A stretch of 64,000 bases of DNA from Candidatus Bacteroides pullicola (GCA_019115825.1 DXCV01000056.1:62001-126000); one strand, 5' to 3'; positions 1-9,360 are shown, numbered from the stretch's first letter. Translations and numbers: made by a program. Notes: a model not told the origin generated them from the sequence alone.

Positions 1-3000
1 CCGGCTGGGAGCATCGAACTTTACAAAGTCTTCGTAGTCGTAGGTCCACGAGTCGCCATACGCCAATCTCATCGCACGTTTATATATGGCTTCACGGCTT
101 GGTGCATTAAAGGCAGGTTCGTTGTAGCGCATGATACTATTAAATGAGGGTCTATATACGCCGTAGGAATAAAAAGCCCATCCTCCTTCATAGATTCCCA
201 AATTTTCGTCGGCATATCTGTCGTCTGCCAAAAACTTGTTCCATAGGATCTGAGTCTCATCATTGGTTATGTCCAAATTTAGGTCTCTTCCTAATGCTTG
301 TGAAGCACGTAAGGATGCTTTTCCTTCCTCATCAATAGCGTATATATATTGTGTATATTCATCGCCTAATAATCCAAATCCATGTCCGATGGCTTCATGG
401 CGAAATACTGCTTCAAAGTTTTGCCACTCAAGTCCTGAATCAAATAGAGTGTTAAATGATATGGTACAATTGTCATCCAAATAGGTGGTTATGCCCATTT
501 GTTGTTGGTCATTCATAATGATGTGTATGGATACATCTTTTAAATCATTCACTGCTAACGAAGCATACTCCATACATTTGCTTAAATCGCCATCTCCACC
601 AGCACCGCAATAATGCCAAGAGGACAGAGCCGTATTTGCACCGATGTAATCATTCTCGGAAACCGCTCTTACCGAATAAACATCGAACAGAGGACGTAAC
701 GAAATCATCGGTTCTATTGAGAAGAAGGCTTCCATGGCACGCTGCATCACTTTGTCGTAATATCCTCCTTCTTCCATGTGTTTATCTACAAAAGCATCTC
801 CCATAAGGATAACGGGTATGCCTCTTCCTTCAGTATGCCGTTGAAGCAGTTGCACCTCTCCATCCTTGGAATAATCCGTAGATGTGTACAAGGATTCATA
901 GGTTAATTCATAGCCTTCTTGTTGCGGAAGAATAGAATTGAAAGGATTCCACTTTTGCCACATGCTACTTACCTCTTTGGGAACCTCGCCGCTTAACCGA
1001 TTGCCCGAAAGTTGACAAGCCCCTAAATTGTCCATTCTGCTCATAGAAGACGGGAGAGTACCGGTTAAATCGTTTTCCTGTAAATCTAATTCTATGAGCT
1101 TTTGCAAATTACCTATATCTTGAGGGATTTCTCCTTCCATTTGATTATTTCTTAGGAAAAGGTATTTCAAATTGGTACATTGCGTAATTTCATCGGGTAT
1201 TTCTCCGTTGAAAGAGCAAAATTGAAGGCTTAATGTGGAAAGATCTTTGAGTTTTCCGATATTAGGAGAAATATGTCCTGTTAGTTTTTCATTTCTGCTT
1301 AAATTAATAGATCTGAGAGGAAGTTCCCATATAGCATCGGGCAACTCACCTACCACATCTGAACCATCCAATGTCAAGTTCCACAGATGGGTTAGATTTT
1401 TTATTTCTGATGGAATGGGAGCATTCAACTCGCAAAGGTATAGACTCAGAACTTCCAAATCTGCAAGTGAAGTGCATATTTCCTTAAAAACAGAATGGCT
1501 CATTTTTACTCTACGAAGCCAAATCTGATTTAGATTACGCAGGTTCGTTATTTTTGAACTTAACTCTCCTCCCAAATCGCTATCTATGTTTATATGTTTC
1601 AATTTGGTTAACGAGTAAATTTCATCCGGAAAGTCTCCATAGATTTCAGGATTGGCCGGAAAATCAATGCAAGTTAATTCTCTCAATGAGCAGAGAGGGT
1701 GTATGATGTTGGCAATGTCTCCTTTTAAAGCATTCCCTCCAAGCCAGAGAGCTGAAACATGATTACTTTCACTGTCAAGATTGACTCCATACCATTCATT
1801 TAGCGGTTTATCACTGCACCAATTCGTATTGTCTTCCCAATCATCTCCTCCGGCAGCCTTATAGAACTCAATCAACGCCTCTCGCTCAATCTTCTCATAA
1901 TCCACTTTTCCTGTTTGTTCCACGGTAATCTCTTGTTGGTTGCCGTTGGTATCGGCAATGGTGATGATGCCGGTGCGGGGATTGTCGCTGTCGTTAGGGC
2001 TGATGTTGAAACTCAGGGGGTATTCTGTCAGGCCACGAGTATTGGTTTGTGCAATCCAATCCACGTTAGTGCTGACTGTGAAGTCCACGTTGGCTTGAAT
2101 GGAGAAATTTAGCGTTTCTCCTGCGCCCGACACTTCATACTTGTTCTTTGCCAAGATGATAGCATCCTTTTGCACCTGCACAACCTTTACGCTGTCTTTC
2201 AACCCGTTCTCCTTGTCCACGAACCGGATTACCGCCTCGCGGGCGTCATACGTTTCGTTGGGCGCGACGATGAAGTAATGCGTGTAGGTGGACAGGGCGC
2301 GGGTGTCGGCCTCCGTGATCCAATCCACGGAAGGCATCTCTATCTGATATGTATTATTGCTTTTCAGTTCCACTTTGATGGTCTCGCCGTCGCTGCCCAC
2401 GAGGTATTCGTCCTGCGTCAGGACGAGGACGGGACCGCTGCCGAGCTGGTAGACGGTCACTTCCTCAGTGAGGCCGTTGCCTCCGCGCAGGGTGATGATG
2501 CCTTGGCGGGGTTGCAAGTCTTCGTTGGGTGCGGCCTGGAAATGCAAGGTCGTAGTGGTGAGGGCGCGGGTGTCCGAGGCGGGGGTGAGCCACGCCTTGG
2601 CACTCTCTTCTATCTCGTAGGTCACCGATACGTTGGCTTGCAGCTCGATGGCGAAGTCCCCGCCCGTGGCCTCCAGTTCCACCTTGTTCGAGGTGACGGT
2701 CAGGGCGTCCCGTTGTTTCTGGGTGACGGTCAGGGTCGTGCGTGTGCCGCCGCTGGTCAGGGTGATGGCAGCGTTGCGCTCGTCATACGTGTCGTTGGGT
2801 TCGGTGGTGATGGTCAGGGTGGCTGTACCGGCCTGTCCGCTGGTGGGCGACACGCTGAGCCAGTCTATGGCGCGGGTATCGGCCTCGCCCACGCTGGCAG
2901 TCCAGGCTTCCGTGGCGGTGAAGGTCAGGGTTGACGTGCCGCCTTCGGTGGTAAACACGGGTTGAGTGTCGCTTCCTGTGGGGAAGGTGATGGCGGGTTC

Positions 3001-3102
3001 TTCCGGCGTCGGAGGGGTCTCGCTCTTGTTGTCGTCACTACAGCCTTGCATCGTCCAAGCGAGGACGGAGAGGCAAACGAGGAGGTAAAGAATCTGTTTC
3101 AT
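1..3102 (-). CDS. BACON/LRR surface lipoprotein with M64-type metalloprotease domain (3' end outside window)
   Basis: One open frame of 1034 codons runs from the ATG at 3100-3102 to the window edge, so the C-terminus is missing. A lipoprotein signal ends at Cys21 (TMQGC) and is followed by SDD, an acidic start typical of surface-exported Bacteroides lipoproteins. Residues about 37-398 form four BACON-type beta-sandwich repeats, each with a DTRAL-like segment. Residues about 400-720 are leucine-rich repeats (LxxLxLxxNxLxGxIP type). From about 745 the protein resembles peptidase family M64 (IgA-peptidase-like), with ILMGDAF and a zinc-site segment HEAIGHGFGLLGDEY at about 902-916. Inferred role: cell-surface, glycan- or protein-anchored protease. 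The LRR/protease half is much more AT-rich than the BACON half. The domain calls are by eye; the protease activity is not proven. Confidence 0.85.
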   Translation of the reverse strand, partial: MKQILYLLVCLSVLAWTMQGCSDDNKSETPPTPEEPAITFPTGSDTQPVFTTEGGTSTLTFTATEAWTASVGEADTRAIDWLSVSPTSGQAGTATLTITTEPNDTYDERNAAITLTSGGTRTTLTVTQKQRDALTVTSNKVELEATGGDFAIELQANVSVTYEIEESAKAWLTPASDTRALTTTTLHFQAAPNEDLQPRQGIITLRGGNGLTEEVTVYQLGSGPVLVLTQDEYLVGSDGETIKVELKSNNTYQIEMPSVDWITEADTRALSTYTHYFIVAPNETYDAREAVIRFVDKENGLKDSVKVVQVQKDAIILAKNKYEVSGAGETLNFSIQANVDFTVSTNVDWIAQTNTRGLTEYPLSFNISPNDSDNPRTGIITIADTNGNQQEITVEQTGKVDYEKIEREALIEFYKAAGGDDWEDNTNWCSDKPLNEWYGVNLDSESNHVSALWLGGNALKGDIANIIHPLCSLRELTCIDFPANPEIYGDFPDEIYSLTKLKHINIDSDLGGELSSKITNLRNLNQIWLRRVKMSHSVFKEICTSLADLEVLSLYLCELNAPIPSEIKNLTHLWNLTLDGSDVVGELPDAIWELPLRSINLSRNEKLTGHISPNIGKLKDLSTLSLQFCSFNGEIPDEITQCTNLKYLFLRNNQMEGEIPQDIGNLQKLIELDLQENDLTGTLPSSMSRMDNLGACQLSGNRLSGEVPKEVSSMWQKWNPFNSILPQQEGYELTYESLYTSTDYSKDGEVQLLQRHTEGRGIPVILMGDAFVDKHMEEGGYYDKVMQRAMEAFFSIEPMISLRPLFDVYSVRAVSENDYIGANTALSSWHYCGAGGDGDLSKCMEYASLAVNDLKDVSIHIIMNDQQQMGITTYLDDNCTISFNTLFDSGLEWQNFEAVFRHEAIGHGFGLLGDEYTQYIYAIDEEGKASLRASQALGRDLNLDITNDETQILWNKFLADDRYADENLGIYEGGWAFYSYGVYRPSFNSIMRYNEPAFNAPSREAIYKRAMRLAYGDSWTYDYEDFVKFDAPSR

Positions 3103-3129
3103 ACGTCTATTCTTTATAGGTGTTTGCCT

Positions 3130-3137
3130 CAAAGGTA
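3130..3137 (-). promoter_or_regulatory. -7 box of the BACON/M64 gene
   Basis: Read on the minus strand the sequence is TACCTTTG, a match to the Bacteroides -7 consensus TAnnTTTG, 27 bp upstream of the start codon. No good TTTG -33 box is seen 19-21 bp further upstream. Confidence 0.5.
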
Positions 3138-3167
3138 TACAAGATTTCTTTAACCCCCGCTATATTT

Positions 3168-3246
3168 GTTTAACTATTTGCAGTTTTGCTCCAAAAAATC
3201 ACCCTTTCGGGTGAGGCTTTATTACAATAGGAAAGGTTCGTTAACG
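3168..3246. repeat. 79-bp direct repeat, copy A (contains terminator hairpin)
   Basis: This stretch is repeated at 5184-5262 with the same length. The first 14 bases are identical and the last 50 bases (3197-3246) match 49 of 50; the middle has diverged. It contains the hairpin TCACCC-TTTC-GGGTGA. On the minus strand the hairpin is followed by a run of six T, so it would work as a rho-independent terminator for transcripts from the 3700-5040 gene. Confidence 0.8.
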
Positions 3247-3699
3247 GTTGTTTACATGCTTCTCTTCTCTCTTACATGTCTCTTTCATGTCTCTTTCTCC
3301 TCTCTTCTATGTCTCTTTCAGAATAAGAGGATCAAGGGTGAAGAAGCGGGGCAGATAGAAGGCTGTAAGGTCAGTCTTTCAGGCAAGCCAACAATGCCAA
3401 TCGGCATTTTTGTGGCATTTCAGTCGGTACTTTTGCGGTGTTTCGGTCGGTACTTTTGCGGTGAGATGTATGGGGTTGCCAGACGAAGATATACTTCCCC
3501 GACTGTTTCAGATATACTGGAACGGCCGGGGAAGATATACTGCATCGGGCAGGTTAGTATAGCTTTGTTTAATGTGAGTTCGATATAAATTAAAACATGG
3601 TTAGTCTCCCGTCTTTGATAAAGCAAACGTCAATGGTGGGCAACTTTTTTTCTTGAGATTTAATCTTAACTTTAAAATACACGCATTGGCCAAACACAT
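3247..3699. other. Non-coding intergenic stretch with small repeats
   Basis: No credible gene is seen. A pyrimidine-rich degenerate repeat lies at about 3254-3321 (ATGTCTCTTTC recurs). A 23-bp unit is present twice in tandem at 3418-3440 and 3441-3463 with one mismatch (core GTCGGTACTTTTGCGGTG). AGATATACT occurs three times between about 3488 and 3545. Reading frames here are short and lack family features. Confidence 0.6.
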
Positions 3700-5040
3700 T
3701 CAAGCGAAGTAATCTACACAATGATAAGCAGCCTGGTCGTCTGGATCTCTTTCCTCGTGATGAGAAAGGCATGTTCCGGAAGCGTAATGATAATGACGGC
3801 ATAGCTTACAGGCTTTATAAACCCCTTTTCTATTCAGTTCCTCTGCTGAAGGGATTGCAGCACCGACCGCTATTCCAGCAACTTCGGGTATAGACTCAAG
3901 CAACGATTTGACTAAAATGACGACTATCAGGATAAAGAAATAGAACAGCCCTGCTACTCCTGCCATAAAGTAACTTACCGCGAAAACAGCTCCTAAACCG
4001 GCAGCAGACAACAGCCCTTTAACGAATCCCTTGCCCTGATCTACGCAGTCCCATATCTCAAGCACCATGTCTAATAAAAGAAGGAACAGCAGCAAGAGAT
4101 TCGGAATGACACATAAATAAGGCTGAATCCCATAAGAAGCCTCCGGAAACCACAAAGCCCCTACATTGCTCACCCAATTGGGATTATCATTGCAATAAGC
4201 TACAAACATCAGCAGCAAGTTCCAAAAACCTAACCTCATACCCCAGTGCATTGACCTCCTTTGAGCGGAATGACGCATATACAATCGATTCACTATAAGC
4301 ATCGGAGCAGACATGACAACCGTCAGCACTAAAATGGCCAGCAGCACTTTCCACCATTGGGAAGTGAAAAGCAACTTCAACAAACCGCTCATGATATATT
4401 CGGAGAAAAACATTCCCGCATTGAAAAGGCGCGGAATGAAAGATTCGTGCGCCGTAGTCTGGTAAACATGCCAGCCGTAAGCTATCCCGCCTTTCACCAA
4501 AGGGATGATTCCGGCTTCCCTGTCTCTACGGATTCTTTCACCTTGGTGCCAATTTTCCCAAGCTTTTTGAAAACATTCTGATGCCCTGATTGAGTCTTGA
4601 GGATTATGTGTTTTATGATAGAGGTGATAATAATGATTACCCAAATTGTGATAACTTTCAGCGTCATTATATTCGATTCCGATACGATGCCACTTTGCCG
4701 CGATGGCATGCAATTTATCACTGCGCTCCCCGGCATCCATATTGGGGTGAGCTTTTTCATAAGCCGCCCATTCGGCAAGCCGAGCGTCTGTAATCACCGC
4801 GTTGTTTCCAGACTCTATCAGCTTACGCTGGTAAAGCTTGAATGAATCCATGGGAACAATAGCCTGAAATTCTTCGTAATTCATCACGACGGCATACATC
4901 GCATTCTTATCGCCCTTTTGCGCAACTTGGTACACCCTGTCCAAATCCCTTTCCCAAGGCGAACACGAAGAAAGCCCCCAGCACAAAAGCATTCCCAATA
5001 AAACCAATCCGGAATGCATCAATGATTTCCAAGCCACCAT
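3700..5040 (-). CDS. Unrecognised membrane lipoprotein with Sel1/TPR-like region and Cys-rich tail
   Basis: 446 aa. The start at 5040 is chosen because the only good promoter (-7 box 5146-5153) overlaps the ATG at 5148, and because a lipobox LSSC then falls at residue 26. Residues about 30-200 are helical with a Sel1/TPR-like segment (ESYHNLGNHYYHLY). About 235-410 hold four to five hydrophobic membrane segments. The tail carries CKLCRHYHYASGTC plus a later HCVDY, which looks like a small metal-binding knuckle. I do not recognise the family and give no function. It is AT-richer than the housekeeping genes and is bracketed by the 79-bp repeats. It is transcribed alone. Confidence 0.75.
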   Translation of the reverse strand: MVAWKSLMHSGLVLLGMLLCWGLSSCSPWERDLDRVYQVAQKGDKNAMYAVVMNYEEFQAIVPMDSFKLYQRKLIESGNNAVITDARLAEWAAYEKAHPNMDAGERSDKLHAIAAKWHRIGIEYNDAESYHNLGNHYYHLYHKTHNPQDSIRASECFQKAWENWHQGERIRRDREAGIIPLVKGGIAYGWHVYQTTAHESFIPRLFNAGMFFSEYIMSGLLKLLFTSQWWKVLLAILVLTVVMSAPMLIVNRLYMRHSAQRRSMHWGMRLGFWNLLLMFVAYCNDNPNWVSNVGALWFPEASYGIQPYLCVIPNLLLLFLLLLDMVLEIWDCVDQGKGFVKGLLSAAGLGAVFAVSYFMAGVAGLFYFFILIVVILVKSLLESIPEVAGIAVGAAIPSAEELNRKGVYKACKLCRHYHYASGTCLSHHEERDPDDQAAYHCVDYFA

Positions 5041-5145
5041 TGTCTTTACTATCTTATCTATCTTTATCCTTATATTCAAATAATGAAATGTGCAAAACGG
5101 AAGATAAAAGGCTCTTCCGCTTTGCACACTACTATTTGTCTGCTT

Positions 5146-5178
5146 CAAAGTTAGGAAATACTTTTTTAATCGACCAAA
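5146..5178 (-). promoter_or_regulatory. Promoter of the 3700-5040 gene
   Basis: On the minus strand a -33 TTTG (5175-5178) and a -7 TAACTTTG (5146-5153) are separated by 21 bp, an excellent match to the Bacteroides housekeeping promoter. Transcription should start near 5139, which rules out the ATG at 5148 and leaves a leader of about 100 nt. Confidence 0.75.
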
Positions 5179-5183
5179 GAAGA

Positions 5184-5262
5184 GTTTAACTATTTGCTTT
5201 CAAAAGGGCAAAAATCACCCTTTCGGGTGAGGATTTATTACAATAGGAAAGGTTCGTTAACG
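5184..5262. repeat. 79-bp direct repeat, copy B (terminator of the deacetylase operon)
   Basis: Partner of the copy at 3168-3246. Its hairpin (about 5216-5231 with a TTTC loop on the plus strand) is followed by T-rich sequence on the minus strand. It sits just downstream of the stop codon at 5276, so it probably ends the operon 9333-5276. Confidence 0.8.
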
Positions 5263-5275
5263 AAAGTTTAGACAC

Positions 5276-5941
5276 CTATAGCACCCCGAACCCATACCCC
5301 TCCTCCTTCAGGAAGTCGATGGCACGCGGTAGGGCGTAGGGCAGGTTTCCGTTGTTCCAGGACTTCAAGGAGTCGTGGAAGGTGATGATGGAGCCGTTGC
5401 GGGCGTAGCGCATCACGTTGGCCAGGACCTGGGGCGGGCGGAGCTTCTTGGAGTAGTCGCGCGTCACGAGGTCCCACATGATGATTTGGTAGTGCTTGCG
5501 CAGCACCATGTACTGTCCCCACGTCATGTGCCCGTGGGGCGGACGGAAAATCAGGGGGAAGAGGGCTTGCTCCACCAAGGCATCGTCCGGTCCTTCCTCG
5601 CAGGTGGCAATCATGAACTCGTGGGCACGCTTCACGTTGTCCAGGTAGGGGTAGGAGGCGTGTTCGAAGCCCCGTAGGTGATTGTAAGTGTGGTTGCCGA
5701 TGCGGTGCCCACGCTCCACCACCTGCTTGAAGACGTCCGGGTGCTTGCGGATGTTGTCGCCTACCTGGAAAAAGGTGGCCTTGATGTCATGCCGGTCCAG
5801 CAAGTCCAATACCCACGGCGTCACCTCGGGGATGGGACCATCGTCGAAAGTCAGGTAGACTTTCTTCTCCGTGGGGTCCATCCGCCAGAGGGCGCTTGGA
5901 TAGAGCTTGCGTACTATGTCAGGCGGTTGCTCGATGAACAC
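5276..5941 (-). CDS. Polysaccharide deacetylase (NodB family)
   Basis: 221 aa, the size of a bare NodB domain, with no signal peptide. All five family motifs are visible: TFDDGP (residues 31-36, catalytic and metal Asp33/Asp34), HTYNH with the two metal His, RPPHG, a Trp-Asp segment MWDL, and FHDS. The enzyme removes acetyl (or formyl) groups from amino sugars in surface or envelope glycans using a divalent metal. It starts 8 bp after the DUF2723 gene and is surely co-transcribed with it. The shared transcript suggests that both act on the same envelope glycan or glycoprotein; that is inference. Confidence 0.9.
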   Translation of the reverse strand: MFIEQPPDIVRKLYPSALWRMDPTEKKVYLTFDDGPIPEVTPWVLDLLDRHDIKATFFQVGDNIRKHPDVFKQVVERGHRIGNHTYNHLRGFEHASYPYLDNVKRAHEFMIATCEEGPDDALVEQALFPLIFRPPHGHMTWGQYMVLRKHYQIIMWDLVTRDYSKKLRPPQVLANVMRYARNGSIITFHDSLKSWNNGNLPYALPRAIDFLKEEGYGFGVL

Positions 5942-5949
5942 GGCTGTCT

Positions 5950-8900
5950 TTACTCTTTATATCCCATACGTTCAACATAGTGGTGATACAGGCTGCCCAG
6001 CTGTTCCTCGTAGGTCTCTACCAGTTGGGAGTTGTACTGCCGCATCTTCTTCACTTCGGCATCCAGCAGGGACAGATGGTACTGACATTCCCTTTCCGAA
6101 ACCAGGAAACGGCTGTCATCAAGGCTCAGGTACCACGTGGCGTATTCCACGGCCTTGTCCGCCAAAGCTTTAATGATGGCATCGGCTTTCTCCGTCTCGC
6201 CCAGCTGATAGTAGGCTTCGGCCATTTGCAAGGCACCGTTCTGGAAGTCGTAGGGCACGTTGAAAGCAGGAATCATCTGCTCCGCATAGTCCAAGGCGGC
6301 TTTGGCCTTGTCCTTCTTGCCTTCCTTCATCAGCTGCATCACCATCTGTGCGAAGATGCGGCGGTGGGAGTAGCACATGCGCAGGGCGTTCTCGTCGATG
6401 TAGATGCCCGGCTGGTCGATGCCGCCGAACTTGAACTTATGCATCAGGTTGTCGTACATCTTTTCCGTGTCGAGGGAAACGCCCGTCTTCGTATTGTCGA
6501 AAGGCGTGAAGCGGTAGGCCAGACCCTCCTGCACGAAGAAGTTGTCCATACCCAACTGATTGTCCGAACCCACGCTGATGGCGATGTAGAGCGGCCGCTC
6601 CCAGTTGGTTTCGGCCAACATCTCCAGCATCATCAACTCGTTCTTGTAGAGCCCGCGCTTGGGATGGTAGTTGCCATACGCATCCTTGGTACGCAGCTTG
6701 AAGGACATGTAGTCCGGTATGCTGTCGCCGGGAATCAGCATCCCGCTGCGGCGCACGGCTTCCTTATCCACCTTGATGACGATGCTGTCCGTGGGGATGA
6801 TGTTCAGGTCCTTGTTGTTGGGGTTGCGTACCCAGTGCTCCAGGATGTTCTTCAGTTCGTAGGGATTCTCACCCCATTGCTTCTGGATGTTCACCAACAC
6901 TTCCTTATTGCCCTTCAATGCCTCTTTCTCGGCCTCGGCATAGAGTTGGTCAATGCTCTTGGCCACTTCGGGATGGATGGGGACGTATTCGTTCTTGCCT
7001 TCCACATAGTCGCTGCGGTTCCACGTGATGGGCACCGACGGACTGTCATAGGCTGGACGCTTCATTTGGTCGATGTACCAGTCGGTCTGCAGGTACGACA
7101 GGTTGCACGTGCGGGCGTCGGGGCGGAAGCCTTCGGTCTCCTGTCCGTACCACAAGGGGAAAGTGTCATTGTCTCCGTTGGTGAAGATGATGGGGTCGCC
7201 GCTCTCCTGGAGAGACATCAGGTAGTTCTCGCCGAAGTCGCGGGCCATGTAGCGGCCGCTGCGGTCGTGGTCGTCCCATGTCTGGCTGGCCATCTGCACG
7301 GGTACCAGCAGGCACACCAGGCTGACGATACCTGCCACCACCGGGCTGGCTTCCTGACCTTTGCGTGACAAAGCGTGTGTCAGTCCCGCCACGCCCATGC
7401 CAATCCAAATGGCGAAAGCATAGAACGAACCGGCGTAGGCATAGTCGCGTTCGCGCGGCTGCATAGGCGTCTGGTTCAGGTAGAGCACGATGGCGATGCC
7501 CGTCATGAAGAACAGGAAGAATACCACCCAGAATTGCTGGATGCCCTTCTGTCCGCGGTAGGCTTGCCACAGCAGGCCGATGAGTCCCAGCAGCAGGGGC
7601 AGGCAATAGAACACGTTGTGTCCCTTGTTCTCCTTCAGCTCCGTGGGCAGGTAGGTCTGGTCGCCCACCAGCCAGTTGTCTATGAAGGAGATACCCGTAA
7701 TCCAGTTGCCATGCTCAATCTCGCCGTGGCCTTGGATGTCGTTCTGACGGCCTGCAAAGTTCCACAGGAAGTAGCGCCAGTACATCCAGTTGAGCTGGTA
7801 GGAGAAGAAGAACTTGATGTTCTCCCACTGCGTGGGGATGTTCACCATCATCATCTCGCCGCAGCGGTCGTAGGCCACGTCGCGGCCCTTGATGTCCATC
7901 CACGCCTTATAGTAGTCCGTATGCGCGCTGCTGTACATGCGGGGGAAGAGCATGTTCTGCGCGTATTCATATTCGATGCGTCCGGGGATTTCCACATAGC
8001 TGTCCTTCTCGTCGGGCGTGGCTTTCTCCTTGCGGACGAACTTGGTGCTTTCGCTGGCGATGCGCGGCTCGCAATAGCCGTCATCGGTCGGGTCGAGAGC
8101 CACCTGCGAGGAGAAGGCCTGCCCGTAGAACAGTGGGCGCGTGCCATACTGTTCGCGTCCCAGGTATTCGCCCAGGGTGAAGATGTCTTCTGGAGAGTTC
8201 TGGTCCATCGGCGTATTGGCCGTGGAGCGGATGACGATGAGTGCGTAGGACGAGTAGCCCACCACGATGAGCAGCGTGCACAGCAGGGCGGTGTTTAGCG
8301 CGCGGGCGCTGACGCGGTATTTCTCTTTCAGCGCGGCCTGGGTCTGCGGGCGCAGGTAGAGCCACAGCAGGGCAAGGACGATGAGACCGATAATCACGGC
8401 GCCTACCCCGTGCCCATAGAACGGGATGCCCAGCATGGCAATGCTCAGCACGAACGACAGGGCCATGCGCAGCTTGTTGCGGTCCTGATAGCTCTCGTAC
8501 ACGCCCCAAATGAGCACGGCGGCCAGCACGAGGACATAGACCAGCACGCCGCTGTTGAACGGCATACCCAAGGTATTGACAAACAGCAGCTCGAACCATC
8601 CGCCCACCTTCACGATGCCCGGCACCATGCCATAGAGGACCACAGCCACCAGCACCGCAGAACCTAACAACGCCCACAGCGAACCTTTGGCGTTGGCATT
8701 GGGCACCTTTTTATAATAGTATATCAGCACGATGGCGGGCAGGCACAGCAGGTTGAGCAGGTGCACGCCGATGCTGAGTCCCGTCAGGTAGGCGATGAGC
8801 ACCAGCCAGCGGTCGCTGTGCGGCTGGTCGGCCACGTCTTCCCACTTCAGGATGAGCCAGAACACCACGGCGGTGAACAGCGACGAGAAGGCATACACCT

Positions 8901-9333
8901 CACCCTCTACGGCGGAGAACCAGAAGGTGTCGCTGAACGTGTAGGCCAACGCGCCCACCAGTCCGCTGCCCATCACGGTGATGAGTTGGGCGGTGGTGAT
9001 ATGTTCCTCGTCCTTGATGACCAGCTTGCGCACCAGGTGCGTGATGGTCCAGAAGAGGAAGAGGATGCACGCGGCGCTCATCAGCGCGCTCATGTAGTTC
9101 ACCATCTTGGCCACTTCGGAGGGGTCGGAGGCGAACTGCGAGAACAGGTTGGCCACCAGCATGAAGAACGGTGCGCCGGGCGGGTGACCCACTTCCAGCT
9201 TGTATCCGGTCGTGATGAACTCGGGGCAATCCCAAAAGCTTGCGGTCGGTTCGATGGTCAGGCAATAGACCGTGGCCGCAATGAGGAAAGTGATCCAACC
9301 CATCAGGTTGTTGACGGTTCTGTACTGTTTCAT
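5950..9333 (-). CDS. DUF2723 / GT117 polytopic membrane glycosyltransferase with TPR-like tail
   Basis: 1127 aa. The N-terminal half has about a dozen hydrophobic segments and the family signature near the start: EPTASFWDCPEFI followed by GHPPGAPFF, where the acidic residue after the first membrane helix is the expected catalytic centre. The C-terminal half is soluble, with helical TPR-like repeats near residues 990-1100. DUF2723 belongs with protein O-mannosyltransferase-like enzymes (the TMEM260 group, GT117), which use a lipid-linked sugar in the membrane. In Bacteroidota these proteins are common and their acceptor is largely undefined. First gene of a two-gene operon with the deacetylase. 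Confidence 0.85.
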   Translation of the reverse strand: MKQYRTVNNLMGWITFLIAATVYCLTIEPTASFWDCPEFITTGYKLEVGHPPGAPFFMLVANLFSQFASDPSEVAKMVNYMSALMSAACILFLFWTITHLVRKLVIKDEEHITTAQLITVMGSGLVGALAYTFSDTFWFSAVEGEVYAFSSLFTAVVFWLILKWEDVADQPHSDRWLVLIAYLTGLSIGVHLLNLLCLPAIVLIYYYKKVPNANAKGSLWALLGSAVLVAVVLYGMVPGIVKVGGWFELLFVNTLGMPFNSGVLVYVLVLAAVLIWGVYESYQDRNKLRMALSFVLSIAMLGIPFYGHGVGAVIIGLIVLALLWLYLRPQTQAALKEKYRVSARALNTALLCTLLIVVGYSSYALIVIRSTANTPMDQNSPEDIFTLGEYLGREQYGTRPLFYGQAFSSQVALDPTDDGYCEPRIASESTKFVRKEKATPDEKDSYVEIPGRIEYEYAQNMLFPRMYSSAHTDYYKAWMDIKGRDVAYDRCGEMMMVNIPTQWENIKFFFSYQLNWMYWRYFLWNFAGRQNDIQGHGEIEHGNWITGISFIDNWLVGDQTYLPTELKENKGHNVFYCLPLLLGLIGLLWQAYRGQKGIQQFWVVFFLFFMTGIAIVLYLNQTPMQPRERDYAYAGSFYAFAIWIGMGVAGLTHALSRKGQEASPVVAGIVSLVCLLVPVQMASQTWDDHDRSGRYMARDFGENYLMSLQESGDPIIFTNGDNDTFPLWYGQETEGFRPDARTCNLSYLQTDWYIDQMKRPAYDSPSVPITWNRSDYVEGKNEYVPIHPEVAKSIDQLYAEAEKEALKGNKEVLVNIQKQWGENPYELKNILEHWVRNPNNKDLNIIPTDSIVIKVDKEAVRRSGMLIPGDSIPDYMSFKLRTKDAYGNYHPKRGLYKNELMMLEMLAETNWERPLYIAISVGSDNQLGMDNFFVQEGLAYRFTPFDNTKTGVSLDTEKMYDNLMHKFKFGGIDQPGIYIDENALRMCYSHRRIFAQMVMQLMKEGKKDKAKAALDYAEQMIPAFNVPYDFQNGALQMAEAYYQLGETEKADAIIKALADKAVEYATWYLSLDDSRFLVSERECQYHLSLLDAEVKKMRQYNSQLVETYEEQLGSLYHHYVERMGYKE

Positions 9334-9360
9334 TCAGTCGTATCGGTTTTTAACAAGCCG

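Noticed and set aside
2170..2934. Plus-strand open frame opposite the BACON region
   Set aside because: The minus strand encodes four regular BACON repeats in a continuous 1034-codon frame; the plus frame is a shadow.
3166..3588. Possible small genes in the 3103-3699 gap
   Set aside because: Frames cross the terminator repeat and the pyrimidine-rich repeats, and lack ribosome-binding sites and family features.
5980..7368. Plus-strand open frame (462 codons)
   Set aside because: Antisense to the DUF2723 gene, and without recognisable features.
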